64,000 nucleotides of DNA from the NCBI RefSeq assembly GCF_014635065.1, contig NZ_BMCG01000003.1:434001-498000 (forward strand). The letters run 5' to 3'. Shown here piece after piece: positions 9,529 through 17,540 of this stretch. Every line of letters begins with the position of its first letter. Positions within the stretch are counted from its first letter, which is position 1. The position numbers and the translations under genes are program-made. The notes under the pieces are model-generated. The model worked only from the letters and a program-made list of their open reading frames with translations. It was not told the DNA's origin and made no database searches. This DNA comes from Oxalicibacterium flavum. GTDB taxonomy: Bacteria > Pseudomonadota > Gammaproteobacteria > Burkholderiales > Burkholderiaceae_D.

Positions 9529-9981
9529 TTAAGTACTAGAAGTGGGCCGTTCATCAGTAATTGAAAGTGAGGCTTGCCTATCGAGCATAATAGAATCAAT
9601 CTCTATTCTTAGTTTGTCGCGCTGAAGCCTCGCTATTTCGTCCTGTATTGGCTGAATCTCTCGATGCCACTTCAGAAATCCGTAGAACATGAGCCAGCCT
9701 GATATAGCGCTTATAAGCATTAAACCCTGTATGAAGAACTTTTTATTTTTAGTGGCAATTTCGATTTTTCGTTCAAGCATCTTGCGTTGAGCATTGATTG
9801 CGGGTGTAGTTTGTTCAATCGATTTGGCAGTCTCAAGTTCTACATAAGCTTCGAATAGTAAAGTGTTTGTGGAGTTACTGACGTAGAGCGTAGAGCCGAT
9901 GGTGAAAATAAAAAGCAATAGTCCAAAGAGAGCGTAGAACTTAAAAATATTATCGGTAGGGAGAAGTATTTGATGTTGCAT
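9529..9981 (-). CDS. hypothetical two-helix membrane protein in AT-rich islet
   Basis: I do not recognise this 150-residue protein. It has two hydrophobic segments (about residues 15-33, FYALFGLLLFIFTIGSTLY, and 84-104, FIQGLMLISAISGWLMFYGFL). A charged, likely coiled-coil loop separates them, and a hydrophilic tail (residues 105-150) rich in Asp, Arg and Glu follows. The base composition is far more AT-rich than the flanking genes, and codon use differs (many AAA, ATT and TTA). The start at 9981 is the only Met near the N-terminus. It faces away from the other islet gene. Acquired origin is likely; function is unknown. Confidence 0.6.
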   Translation of the reverse strand: MQHQILLPTDNIFKFYALFGLLLFIFTIGSTLYVSNSTNTLLFEAYVELETAKSIEQTTPAINAQRKMLERKIEIATKNKKFFIQGLMLISAISGWLMFYGFLKWHREIQPIQDEIARLQRDKLRIEIDSIMLDRQASLSITDERPTSST

Positions 9982-10180
9982 ATTTTAAATGTGCGGGCGG
10001 AGCTAAGAAGATTAAAAAAAGTATCACTATTTTCATATGGAGCGAGTCCATGCCCAATATATAGGACTATTCAATAAGCTACTTGTTGAGTTGCCAAAAA
10101 ATTTATAAAGGTTGTATGTATTAATCTATCTTCTTATCTAACTTCTTATCTAACTTCTTATCTAACTTCGCGAATACCTC
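9982..10180. other. AT-rich intergenic region between divergent islet genes
   Basis: About 200 bases of very AT-rich sequence. It ends in a three-copy 12-base tandem repeat and contains no recognisable gene. Several TATAAA-like sites are present, but none with a convincing -35 partner. Confidence 0.5.
10131..10166 (+). repeat. 12-base tandem repeat, three copies
   Basis: TTCTTATCTAAC is repeated three times without change (10131-10142, 10143-10154, 10155-10166). A partial copy precedes it, and it ends 14 bases before the ATG at 10181. The repeat lies where the ribosome-binding site or promoter spacer of the next gene should be. Confidence 0.85.
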
Positions 10181-10774
10181 ATGACAAAAGATTCCCCAAA
10201 TCTGTTTGATTCTTGTAAGGCGGTTGCTCGTCAGGTGCTTCTAAAAAATGGGAAAACATCAAATGATGTTATTGAAACCCTAGCAGAAAAATTTCTTGCC
10301 ATTGCAGAAACACATCAAGATTTCATTCGCCGGCAACGTGAGTCGGATGACGTTATTGCCTATGCTGTCCAATACATAGCGGATGTACATGCTATTCTAC
10401 CTATGGGTACAGATACGGCATGGTTTACTACAACTTTGGCGACTTTATTAGAACTAGCAGTTCCTAACTCTGCTGTAACGGATGAGGCTGCGCCCTTACT
10501 TCCTTGCATTCAACAGGGAATTCGCGAAGCTTTATCGAGTATTCCAATTTCTCGCGGTGTATTAAGACTCTATGATGAGGATGCTGAGTCGATTCGACGG
10601 CTGCAAGATGCCGGGGTAGAGCACGGCATAGCATGCAATATGCAAGAGCTCTTGGAAAAGCTTTTTCACGGTGATCCCTTAACCCATGATGATGAGCATT
10701 TCTTTTATCTGGTGGCGATTGGAGCGCCTTTTACGCGGCAAAAACGATCGACTCAAGGTTTGGATAGTGATTGA
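10181..10774 (+). CDS. hypothetical protein in AT-rich islet
   Basis: I do not recognise this 197-residue soluble protein. It looks mostly helical, with no signal peptide or membrane segment. The middle (about residues 70-115) is hydrophobic, and the C-terminal part has an Asp/Glu/His cluster (GDPLTHDDEHFF, about 166-177). Codon use is AT-rich, unlike the chromosome around it. There is no good Shine-Dalgarno sequence, and the start codon follows a three-copy tandem repeat. An acquired gene of unknown function is the safest reading; a defence or toxin role cannot be argued from sequence. Confidence 0.6.
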   Translation: MTKDSPNLFDSCKAVARQVLLKNGKTSNDVIETLAEKFLAIAETHQDFIRRQRESDDVIAYAVQYIADVHAILPMGTDTAWFTTTLATLLELAVPNSAVTDEAAPLLPCIQQGIREALSSIPISRGVLRLYDEDAESIRRLQDAGVEHGIACNMQELLEKLFHGDPLTHDDEHFFYLVAIGAPFTRQKRSTQGLDSD

Positions 10775-10894
10775 TCTAACTTAGCGGCATACATAAATTA
10801 GTAACTTTATAGTTATTCGCGCGCAAATAGCTATACCCTAAGTTCTTAGCCGTAGTGGCCAACCCTCAATCGAACCTCGACGACACCGCGCATC

Positions 10895-11734
10895 ATGTTC
10901 ACTCAAGTAGGCGCCCTGGTCCTGTTGGCCGCGCTGCTGCATGCAGGCTGGAACGCCATGCTGCATGGCAGTCGGGACCGGTATCTGTCGATGACGTGGA
11001 TGTGCTTCGGCATGAGCGGGGCGGCCTTGCTGGCGTTGCCGTGGCTGCCGTTACCGGCTGCGGCGGCGTGGCCGTACATCGTGGCGTCGGGACTCGTGCA
11101 TGTGGCGTACAACCTGTTTCTGGTGCGCGCCTACGAGACCGGCGATCTGGGCGTTGCTTATCCGATTGCGCGCGGTTCATCCCCCTTGCTGGTGACGCTG
11201 GGCGCGGCGCTGTTCGCGTCCGAACGACTGACGACGTTGCATGTGTTGGGCGTCGTGCTGGTGTCGGCCGGCATCATCCTGCTGGCCTTGCAGCGCGGGC
11301 AGGTGACGCGCAGGGGAATGACGGCGGCCTTCCTGACCGGTGCCACGATTGCGCTCTATACGATCATCGACGGCATCGGCGTGCGGCTCGCCGGCGGGAC
11401 GACTGCGACGGCGGCGTCCTATACGGCGTGGATGTTCCTGTTCTTTGCGTTCACGCCGCTGATCTTCGTCATGAGGCGCGGTGTGGCGGCCTTGCGTGCG
11501 CCGGTGAAGGAAGTCGCCAGTTTCGTCAATGGTGGTCTGGTGTCGGTCGCCGCATATGGCATCGTCATCTGGGCCATGCAGTATGGCGCGATGGGTGCGG
11601 TGTCGGCCCTGCGGGAAACCAGCGTGCTGTTCGCGGTCCTGCTTGGAAGGATCTTTCTGAAGGAAGAACTTGGCATTGGCAAGATGACAGCGTGCGTCGT
11701 CATCGTACTGGGTGTGGTTGCAATCGGTACTTGA
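10895..11734 (+). CDS. EamA/DMT-family transporter
   Basis: The 279-residue protein has about ten membrane segments in two EamA-like halves. The first half has HAGWNAMLHG near the N-terminus (residues 16-25) and AYPIARGSSPLLVTLGAALFASE (about 87-109). The matching site in the second half is SALRETSVLFAVLLGRIFLKE. Drug/metabolite transporters of this family export small metabolites or amino acids; the substrate is unknown. Composition returns to the chromosomal norm here, marking the right edge of the islet. Confidence 0.85.
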   Translation: MFTQVGALVLLAALLHAGWNAMLHGSRDRYLSMTWMCFGMSGAALLALPWLPLPAAAAWPYIVASGLVHVAYNLFLVRAYETGDLGVAYPIARGSSPLLVTLGAALFASERLTTLHVLGVVLVSAGIILLALQRGQVTRRGMTAAFLTGATIALYTIIDGIGVRLAGGTTATAASYTAWMFLFFAFTPLIFVMRRGVAALRAPVKEVASFVNGGLVSVAAYGIVIWAMQYGAMGAVSALRETSVLFAVLLGRIFLKEELGIGKMTACVVIVLGVVAIGT

Positions 11735-11833
11735 GCGCGATTGGCAAGTTCGAGAGAGACGTATTCCCGATGCGTTTCAAGCAGGGCGGCAGACTCTCAT
11801 TTTTACTTCCTTTCCCCGTGTCGAAAATGGCGT

Positions 11834-11862
11834 TTGACAAGTTACCTACTAAAAGGTAGGCT
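11834..11862 (+). promoter_or_regulatory. tetR promoter with overlapping operator 1
   Basis: TTGACA (11834-11839), 17 bases and TAGGCT (11857-11862) form the promoter. TTACCTACTAAAAGGTAG (11842-11859 or so; TACC-N8-GGTA) lies across the spacer and -10. The reverse complement matches operator 2 at 12488-12505 in 15 of 18 positions. The start of transcription would fall on the ATG at 11869. Confidence 0.7.
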
Positions 11863-11868
11863 TCTGCC

Positions 11869-12450
11869 ATGGCTCAATCTTCCAGCACTTCCGAAAAAAT
11901 CCTGCACTGTGCACGATCGCTGATCGTCGCGGGTGGCTATAACGGCTTCAGTTATGCCGACATCGCAAAGGTGATCGGTATTCGCAACGCCAGCATCCAC
12001 CATCACTTTCCGAGCAAGGAAATCCTGGTGCGCACGCTGGTAGCGCAGTACAGGGAGGAGGCGAAGGCCGGCATCGCTGCACTGGAGAGAAACATCCCTG
12101 ATCCGATCGATCAGCTTCGTGCCTACACGCGTTATTGGGAAGTCTGTTTTGCGGACGAGAATTCCTCGTTTTGTGTCTGTGCCTTGCTTGCCAGCGAGAT
12201 TCCGATTCTTCCCGAGGAAGTCGCGCTGGAGGTGCGAGCGCATTTCCGCACGTTGTCGGCATGGCTTGCTTCGGTGCTTGAACGTGGTGCGCAGCATGGT
12301 CGCTTGCATCTGAACGCGCCAGCCAGGACGGAAGCGGAAATGTTCATGGCGGCAGTGCATGGCGCGATGCTGTCGGCGCGCGCCTATGACGACGGCAAGA
12401 TGTTTGGCGCGATCGTCAATCCGGTCCTGGAGCGTTTGATCCGGAACTGA
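11869..12450 (+). CDS. TetR-family transcriptional regulator
   Basis: The 193-residue protein has an N-terminal TetR HTH (SYADIAKVIGIRNASIHHHFPSKEILV, about residues 25-51) and a helical ligand domain with several Cys residues (FCVCALLASE). Operator-like palindromes sit over its own promoter and upstream of the next gene. It probably represses both and is released by an unknown ligand. No Shine-Dalgarno precedes the ATG and the promoter -10 ends six bases upstream, so the mRNA may be leaderless. Confidence 0.87.
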   Translation: MAQSSSTSEKILHCARSLIVAGGYNGFSYADIAKVIGIRNASIHHHFPSKEILVRTLVAQYREEAKAGIAALERNIPDPIDQLRAYTRYWEVCFADENSSFCVCALLASEIPILPEEVALEVRAHFRTLSAWLASVLERGAQHGRLHLNAPARTEAEMFMAAVHGAMLSARAYDDGKMFGAIVNPVLERLIRN

Positions 12451-12487
12451 TGCCGGAATGATGCGCCAAAAAATTTTATCGCAATAT

Positions 12488-12505
12488 CTACCAATTAGTA
12501 GGTAG
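12488..12505. promoter_or_regulatory. TetR operator 2
   Basis: CTACCAATTAGTAGGTAG is a CTACC-N8-GGTAG palindrome about 45 bases upstream of the membrane protein gene. It matches the inverted form of operator 1 in front of tetR, with the shared core TTAGTAGGTA. Confidence 0.7.
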
Positions 12506-12550
12506 TTTTATTTGTTCTTGAATCATTTCTCTCTCGAAAAAGGATGACTT

Positions 12551-13039
12551 ATGTTTGGAATTTCACCTCTCGGCTGGGTCCATACCCTTGGCAGCTTGCC
12601 GGCCATTCCGATTGCCGTTTACATGTTTGTGCGCTATGGGCGGATCGTGCCGCAATCGAAGGCAGGTCTGTTCTATTTCCTGGCGATGCTGATCGGCGCC
12701 GTTACCGCGTTCGGGGTTGCCAGTCAGCCGGTCAGCAATATCGTTGCTGCCGCAACGCTGGTCTTTCTTTTCGCGGGTTATGGCGTCGGTAGGTTTCAGG
12801 TATTGGGACGCGCGACGAAATACGTGGAAACGATCTGTCTGACCATGACGGTGTTCCTGTTGATGGTGCCGACAGTCACGGAAACGCTGCGCCGCGTACC
12901 GGATGGGCATCCATTCGTCACCGATATGAAATCGCCCATTCTGCTTGGTGCGCAGGGAAGTCTTCTGGTTGCGCTGATTGTCGGATTGACGGCGCAGATC
13001 ATCTATCTGCGGCGAAGGGGTGCAGCCGCTTACCGCTAG
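12551..13039 (+). CDS. four-helix membrane protein under TetR control
   Basis: I do not recognise a named family for this 162-residue protein. It has four hydrophobic segments (about residues 7-28, 38-55, 60-78 and 93-108) and a further one at 130-152. Arg-rich ends mark the cytoplasmic side. It follows tetR with a matching operator, so it is probably the main target of that regulator, induced by whatever ligand the regulator senses. Quinone- or electron-transfer-type membrane proteins of this size are often controlled by TetR proteins, but no cofactor motif is visible. Confidence 0.65.
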   Translation: MFGISPLGWVHTLGSLPAIPIAVYMFVRYGRIVPQSKAGLFYFLAMLIGAVTAFGVASQPVSNIVAAATLVFLFAGYGVGRFQVLGRATKYVETICLTMTVFLLMVPTVTETLRRVPDGHPFVTDMKSPILLGAQGSLLVALIVGLTAQIIYLRRRGAAAYR

Positions 13040-13104
13040 AGCGAAGTGACTTCCTTGGCACGCTGACGGGCGGCTGTGTTAATATTCGTTACGCATATAT
13101 TTCA

Positions 13105-13121
13105 TATACGTTTCGTATAAA
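13105..13121. promoter_or_regulatory. palindrome over the -10 of the parD-like gene
   Basis: TATACG-TTT-CGTATA (13105-13119) overlaps a -10-like TATAAA (13116-13121), directly upstream of the antitoxin-like gene. Related TACG/ATACG half-sites lie just before it. This layout fits autorepression by a ribbon-helix-helix protein. Confidence 0.55.
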
Positions 13122-13133
13122 GACTGGCAGGCC

Positions 13134-13361
13134 ATGGGAATCGTCAAAATCACTGAGCAGATGCACACCAATCTGCGTCTCACCAGCGGCGCAATGAGCC
13201 GCTCGATCAATTCGCAGGCCGAGCACTGGCTGCGCGTCGGCATGATGGCGGAGCTGAATCCCGATCTTTGCTACAAGGAGATCTGCCAGAAGCTGCTGGA
13301 GGCGGAGCAGAGGGCTGGCGATTCTGCGCAGGACATCACGCTTTCGCTCGAGAGGGCATGA
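13134..13361 (+). CDS. ParD-like antitoxin family protein
   Basis: The 75-residue protein begins MGIVKITEQMHTNLRLTSGA and has the MSRSINSQAEHWLRVGMMAELNPDL core of ParD-like (ribbon-helix-helix) proteins. Such proteins bind DNA as dimers and often repress their own operon. The gene overlaps the next one, a methionine aminopeptidase, by four bases (ATGA), so the two are translated together. A palindrome covers its -10. The partner is not a known toxin, so this may be an antitoxin-like regulator and not a classical toxin-antitoxin pair. Confidence 0.78.
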   Translation: MGIVKITEQMHTNLRLTSGAMSRSINSQAEHWLRVGMMAELNPDLCYKEICQKLLEAEQRAGDSAQDITLSLERA

Positions 13362-14155
13362 TGGGCGGCCAGGTCATCATCAAGTCGCCATCCGACATTG
13401 CGATGCTGCGCACCTCCGGCGCATTGGCGGCCGACGTGCTGCGCATGATCGGCGAGCACGTCCGGCCCGGCGTCACCACCAACGAGCTGGACAAGCTGTG
13501 CCACGATTACATCGTCGATGTGCTCGATTCAGTGCCGATCAACATCGGCTACCACGGTTTTCCCAAGACGATCTGCACTTCGGTCAATCACGTCATCTGC
13601 CACGGCATTCCTTCCGACAAGGTGTTGAAGGGCGGCGACATCATCAACATCGACGTCGCGCTGACCAAGGACGGATGGCATGGCGATACGAGTCGCATGT
13701 ACTTCGTGGGCCAGCCGAGCATTCTCGCGAAACGTCTGGTGACCGCCACCTACGAAGCGATGCGCGCGGGGATTCTCGCGGTCAGGCCGGGCGCAACCCT
13801 CGGCGATATCGGCTATGCGATTCAAACGGTGGCGCACAGGGACGGCTTCAGCGTGGTGCGAGAATATTGCGGCCACGGCATCGGCCAAATCTATCACGAA
13901 GACCTGCAGATCCTGCACTACGGCCAGCCGGGGCAGGGGCTCAAGCTGCAGCCGGGCATGGTGTTCACGATCGAGCCGATGATCAACGCCGGCAGGCGGC
14001 ATTCCAAGGAACTGTCTGATGGCTGGACCGTCGTGACCAAGGATCATTCGCTGTCCGCGCAATGGGAGCATATGGTGGCGGTGACGGAAACGGGCTTCGA
14101 AGTGCTGACCCGGTGGCCGGATGGATTTGGAGAGTATTTGCCGATCCCGTCCTGA
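13358..14155 (+). CDS. map: type I methionine aminopeptidase, coupled to ParD-like gene
   Basis: The 265-residue enzyme removes the initiator Met from nascent proteins. The catalytic set is complete: His82, Asp99, Asp110, His173, Glu206 and Glu237 (the two Asp sit in NIDVALTKDGWHGDTSRM). The gene overlaps the ParD-like gene by four bases. The usual bacterial map lies next to rpsB, so this is probably a second copy; that needs the rest of the genome. Replacements relative to housekeeping MetAP, such as a short loop before HGIP, are minor. The start at 13358 was chosen for the overlap; a second ATG follows at once. Confidence 0.88.
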   Translation: MMGGQVIIKSPSDIAMLRTSGALAADVLRMIGEHVRPGVTTNELDKLCHDYIVDVLDSVPINIGYHGFPKTICTSVNHVICHGIPSDKVLKGGDIINIDVALTKDGWHGDTSRMYFVGQPSILAKRLVTATYEAMRAGILAVRPGATLGDIGYAIQTVAHRDGFSVVREYCGHGIGQIYHEDLQILHYGQPGQGLKLQPGMVFTIEPMINAGRRHSKELSDGWTVVTKDHSLSAQWEHMVAVTETGFEVLTRWPDGFGEYLPIPS

Positions 14156-14310
14156 TTCCGGTCGGATTTGCCGGCTTGATTTCCGGCTTAACTCTCGCGC
14201 AGATCGTGCGCGATGCATCAGGTGTGCGGTGTAGAATCGATCACCCCGTCCCTGCGCATGCAATGGATGGCGGACCTTTCCAAATATCTTGAGAATGCGT
14301 TGACGCTATC

Positions 14311-15255
14311 TTGAACTCTCCCGCCGCTCCCGCCCTGTTTTCCGTCATCTTCATCATCGCCATCGGTTTCGGCCTGGCCAAGATGAAGTGGGTTCGGCAG
14401 GAAGCGATCCGGGATCTGTCCAATCTGGTTTTCTATGTGCTGACGCCGGCGCTGCTGTTCCGCACCATGATGGGCGTGAAGCTGACGGAGCTGGACTATG
14501 CGCCGATCGCCGTCTATTTTCTTGCCGTCGTCATCGTGTTCGCCGTCACCCTGCTGATGCAGGGATTGACCACGCTGTCTTCAGCGCGTGCGCTGGCGCA
14601 TACCTTCAGCAACACGGTGATGATCGGCATTCCGTTGGTCGGGCTGGTCTATGGGCAGGAAGGTCTGATCGCGCTCTTCACGCTGATCTCGATTCATGCG
14701 CTGGTGCTCATGACCGGCGGCACCATCGTGTTCGAACTCGCAGCCGCGCGCCAGGCAGGGCGCGAAGGCGTTTCGCACAGCATGGGACGCACGTTGGCGG
14801 TGGCCGTAAAGAACAGCATTCTGCATCCGGTGCCGATCCCCATCATTGCAGGCGTGATCTATGCGCAGACCGGACTGCCGCTGCCGAACATGGTGGACCA
14901 GCCCCTGCAGCTGATGGGCCAGGCATTGGGGCCGATGGCGCTGCTGCTGGTCGGCGTGACGCTGGCGTACAGCAAGCTCAGCGGCAACATGCTGGCGGCC
15001 TTGCGCATCGCCATCGTCAAGACGGTCATTCATCCGGCCGTGTTCATTGCGTGCGCATGGCTGCTTGGCCTGCGCGGCATACCCATGGCTGCGATGGCGA
15101 TGGCGGCCGCTCTGCCGGTCGGTGCCAATGTGTTCCTGTTCACGCAGCGCTATCAGGTGGCCGAGGATGAGGTGTCGGCCAGTATCGCGCTGTCCACGAT
15201 GCTGGCCTTCGTCAGCCTGCCCGTCATATTGATCCTGCTGCAGCGCCTGATGTAA
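14311..15255 (+). CDS. AEC-family transporter (auxin efflux carrier-like)
   Basis: The 314-residue protein has about ten membrane segments in two halves (NLVFYVLTPALLFRTMMG near residues 38-55, and ALLLVGVTLAYSKL near 210-223). Family members carry malonate, malate or other organic anions, or auxin-like compounds; the substrate here is unknown. The start is a TTG at 14311, which gives MNSPAAPALFSVIFIIAIGFG, a normal family N-terminus. No ATG fits. A terminator shared with the convergent aminotransferase follows. Confidence 0.82.
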   Translation: MNSPAAPALFSVIFIIAIGFGLAKMKWVRQEAIRDLSNLVFYVLTPALLFRTMMGVKLTELDYAPIAVYFLAVVIVFAVTLLMQGLTTLSSARALAHTFSNTVMIGIPLVGLVYGQEGLIALFTLISIHALVLMTGGTIVFELAAARQAGREGVSHSMGRTLAVAVKNSILHPVPIPIIAGVIYAQTGLPLPNMVDQPLQLMGQALGPMALLLVGVTLAYSKLSGNMLAALRIAIVKTVIHPAVFIACAWLLGLRGIPMAAMAMAAALPVGANVFLFTQRYQVAEDEVSASIALSTMLAFVSLPVILILLQRLM

Positions 15256-15256
15256 T

Positions 15257-15286
15257 AAAAAAGCCGGACACGTGTCCGGCTTTTTT
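15257..15286. terminator. bidirectional Rho-independent terminator
   Basis: A nearly perfect palindrome with core GCCGGACAC / GTGTCCGGC is flanked by A and T runs. It lies between the convergent AEC transporter and class V aminotransferase genes and can serve both. Confidence 0.88.
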
Positions 15287-15303
15287 GTTTGGCTAAGACG
15301 CGA

Positions 15304-16431
15304 TCAAGCGATCTTGTCCAGCGCCTTGGTCAGATTTTCGACCGTGCGGTCGATGTTGTGCAGCTTGTCCAGTCCGAACAGGCCGATGCGGAAGGTCTTG
15401 AATTCTGCGCCTTCATCGCATTGCAGCGGTACGCCGGCAGCGGTCTGCAGGCCGGCTTCGACGAATTTCTTCGAGGACTGGATGCCGTCGTCGGTGGTGT
15501 AGGCAACGACCACGCCCGGCGCTTCGTAACCCTTGGCTGCCACGCTCTTGAAGCCGCGTTCGGCCAGCAGGGCGCGCACGCGGTCGCCGAGCTGCTGCTG
15601 TTCGTCGCGCACCTTGTCGAAGCCGTAGTCTTCGGTTTCCTTCATGGTGTCGCGCAGGATGGTCAGCGCGTCGGTCGGCATGGTGGTGTGATAGGCGACG
15701 TTGCCCTGCTCGTAGGCTTCCATGATCTGCAGCCACTTGCGCAGGTCGCAGGCGAAGCTGGTGCTTTGCGTGGAATCGATGCGTTCGCGCGCGAGCTTGC
15801 TGAGCATGATGAAGGCACAGCCGGCCGAACCGCTCCAGCCTTTTTGCGGGGCGCTGATCAGGATGTCGGTGCCGGATGCTTCCATATCGACCCAGATGGT
15901 GCCGGAGGCGATGCAGTCGAGCACGAACAGGCCGCCGACTTCATGCACGGCGTCCGATACCTTGCGCATGTAATCGGTCGGCAGCATGATGCCGGAAGCG
16001 GTTTCGACGTGCGGCGCGAAGACCACGGCGGGCTTCTTCTCGCGGATGGTGGCGACGACTTCCTCGATCGGCGCCGGTGCGAAAGCGGCCTGGATGCCGG
16101 TTTCGACCGCGCGTGCTTTCACGACGGTGGTGTCGGACGGGATGTTTCCGGTTTCGAGGATTTGCGTCCAGCGGAAGCTGAACCAGCCGTTGCGCAACAC
16201 CAGGCATGGCTTGTCGGTGGCGAACTGACGTGCCACGGCTTCCATGCCGAAGGTGCCCGAACCCGGCATGACGATGGCCGAGTGTGCGTTATAGACCTGT
16301 TTGAGGGTACGCGAGATGTCGCGCATGACGCCCTGGAAGCGCTGCGACATGTGGTTGATGGCGCGATCCGTATAGACCACGGAGTATTCGAGAAGGCCGT
16401 CTGGATCGACGTTGGGTAATAGACCTGGCAC
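15304..16431 (-). CDS. class V aminotransferase (serine-glyoxylate/alanine-glyoxylate type)
   Basis: The 375-residue PLP enzyme begins PGLLPNVDPDGLLEYSVVYTDRAINHMS, typical of this aminotransferase subgroup. The PLP Lys lies in ISAPQKGWSGSAGCAF (about residue 195), and the GSGTFGMEAVARQF loop binds phosphate. Members convert serine or alanine plus glyoxylate to hydroxypyruvate or pyruvate plus glycine. The GTG at 16431 was chosen because sequence upstream is unlike the family and a GGAAC motif precedes it. The gene is convergent with the AEC transporter gene and shares its terminator. Confidence 0.85.
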   Translation of the reverse strand: MPGLLPNVDPDGLLEYSVVYTDRAINHMSQRFQGVMRDISRTLKQVYNAHSAIVMPGSGTFGMEAVARQFATDKPCLVLRNGWFSFRWTQILETGNIPSDTTVVKARAVETGIQAAFAPAPIEEVVATIREKKPAVVFAPHVETASGIMLPTDYMRKVSDAVHEVGGLFVLDCIASGTIWVDMEASGTDILISAPQKGWSGSAGCAFIMLSKLARERIDSTQSTSFACDLRKWLQIMEAYEQGNVAYHTTMPTDALTILRDTMKETEDYGFDKVRDEQQQLGDRVRALLAERGFKSVAAKGYEAPGVVVAYTTDDGIQSSKKFVEAGLQTAAGVPLQCDEGAEFKTFRIGLFGLDKLHNIDRTVENLTKALDKIA

Positions 16432-16691
16432 GTTTGTTCCGGCAAGAAGGGATTGAACTTGACCCGGCCGGTTGTCCTGACCGGGCGCTATGGAGGCGGG
16501 GAATGCCGCAAAAGGAGAGATTCTACTCCTTAAACGGCGGCAAGTCCCCTGACAGTCGGAAGGGCACAGAGCAGTACAGTTGCGCACCGTTGGCCGCAGA
16601 AGCGCCATCTGGCGGGCATTTGCGCCGGTTTCGCCTGCCGGATGAAGAGAGCGGCATTGGTTTTCTGCTAATGCAAATGCAGGGCGAACTG

Positions 16692-17432
16692 TTAACTTGG
16701 CACCACACGCACCGAGAACGCCTCACTCACGAAGAAGCCGTTGTCCGGAAAACCGCTTTCGTCCTTGAATCCGAACCAGCTGAAATTGCGCTTGGGGTCG
16801 ATGCTCAGCATGAGTTGGCGTACCGTTTCGGTCTGGTCCAGCGTGTCGGCCTTTGCCCAGTCCTTGAGCAGTTGCTCGATCGTGAGCAGTTGTTTGACCC
16901 ATGCCTTGTTGATGCGCAGGAAGCGATCGTAGAGGTTCTGGAACTCTTCCAGCGTCAGCATGCCACCCGGCGCCAGCAGCATCAGAAAGGGCGGCACGAT
17001 GCGCGCCAGGCTATCGGGTTCGGTCTGCAGTACCTGGTTCAGATAGGGAAAGGCATCCTTGTCGGTGTCGCGATAGAACTGATCGGGCGTGAAACCGAGC
17101 GCGAGGAAGCGCTCGTGAATCTTGTGGCGCTGCAGCTCATGATCGAGCACGCTGATGAAGCCCGGCATGGCATCCTGATCGAACACCGACGAGATGCCAA
17201 GCCGGATGCGGCGGTAGCCGGACAGCTGCAGGTCGAGCAGCAGCAGTTCCTGCGCCAGCGCGGCGCTCGGATGACGGCAACCCGCGTATTCGATGACGGC
17301 GCGTTCGCCTTCGATGCTGGACAGCCATTCGCTGCCGGCAGACTTCTCGAACCGGAGTTTGACCTTCTGCTGCACACTCTTGAGCAGCGGGACGATGCGG
17401 GGATCGGAACGGGCCTTGTCGATGACGCTCAT
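16692..17432 (-). CDS. conserved hypothetical protein
   Basis: I do not recognise this 246-residue protein. It is soluble, rich in Leu, Asp and Gln, and likely all or mostly helical. It has no signal peptide or cofactor motif. Stretches such as ALAQELLLLDLQLSGYRRIRLGISSVF and the C-terminal NFSWFGFKDESGFPDNGFFVSEAF may be conserved. It lies between the aminotransferase and the GGDEF protein on the same strand, each with gaps of about 100-260 bases, so it probably has its own promoter. Confidence 0.6.
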   Translation of the reverse strand: MSVIDKARSDPRIVPLLKSVQQKVKLRFEKSAGSEWLSSIEGERAVIEYAGCRHPSAALAQELLLLDLQLSGYRRIRLGISSVFDQDAMPGFISVLDHELQRHKIHERFLALGFTPDQFYRDTDKDAFPYLNQVLQTEPDSLARIVPPFLMLLAPGGMLTLEEFQNLYDRFLRINKAWVKQLLTIEQLLKDWAKADTLDQTETVRQLMLSIDPKRNFSWFGFKDESGFPDNGFFVSEAFSVRVVPS

Positions 17433-17540
17433 GTAAATCGCGGGAAGAAAGTAAAAGCCGCATTATGGGCCATATTGATGCGCCGTATTAATGCGCGATA
17501 TCGCGGTTGCCGGCAGGCCGCGATGGATGACCGATGTCCT

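Noticed and set aside
10131-10166. CRISPR-like repeat array
   Set aside because: The 12-base units are contiguous with no spacers, so this is a simple tandem repeat.
13134-14155. Classical ParDE toxin-antitoxin module
   Set aside because: The second gene encodes an intact methionine aminopeptidase and not a ParE/RelE toxin.
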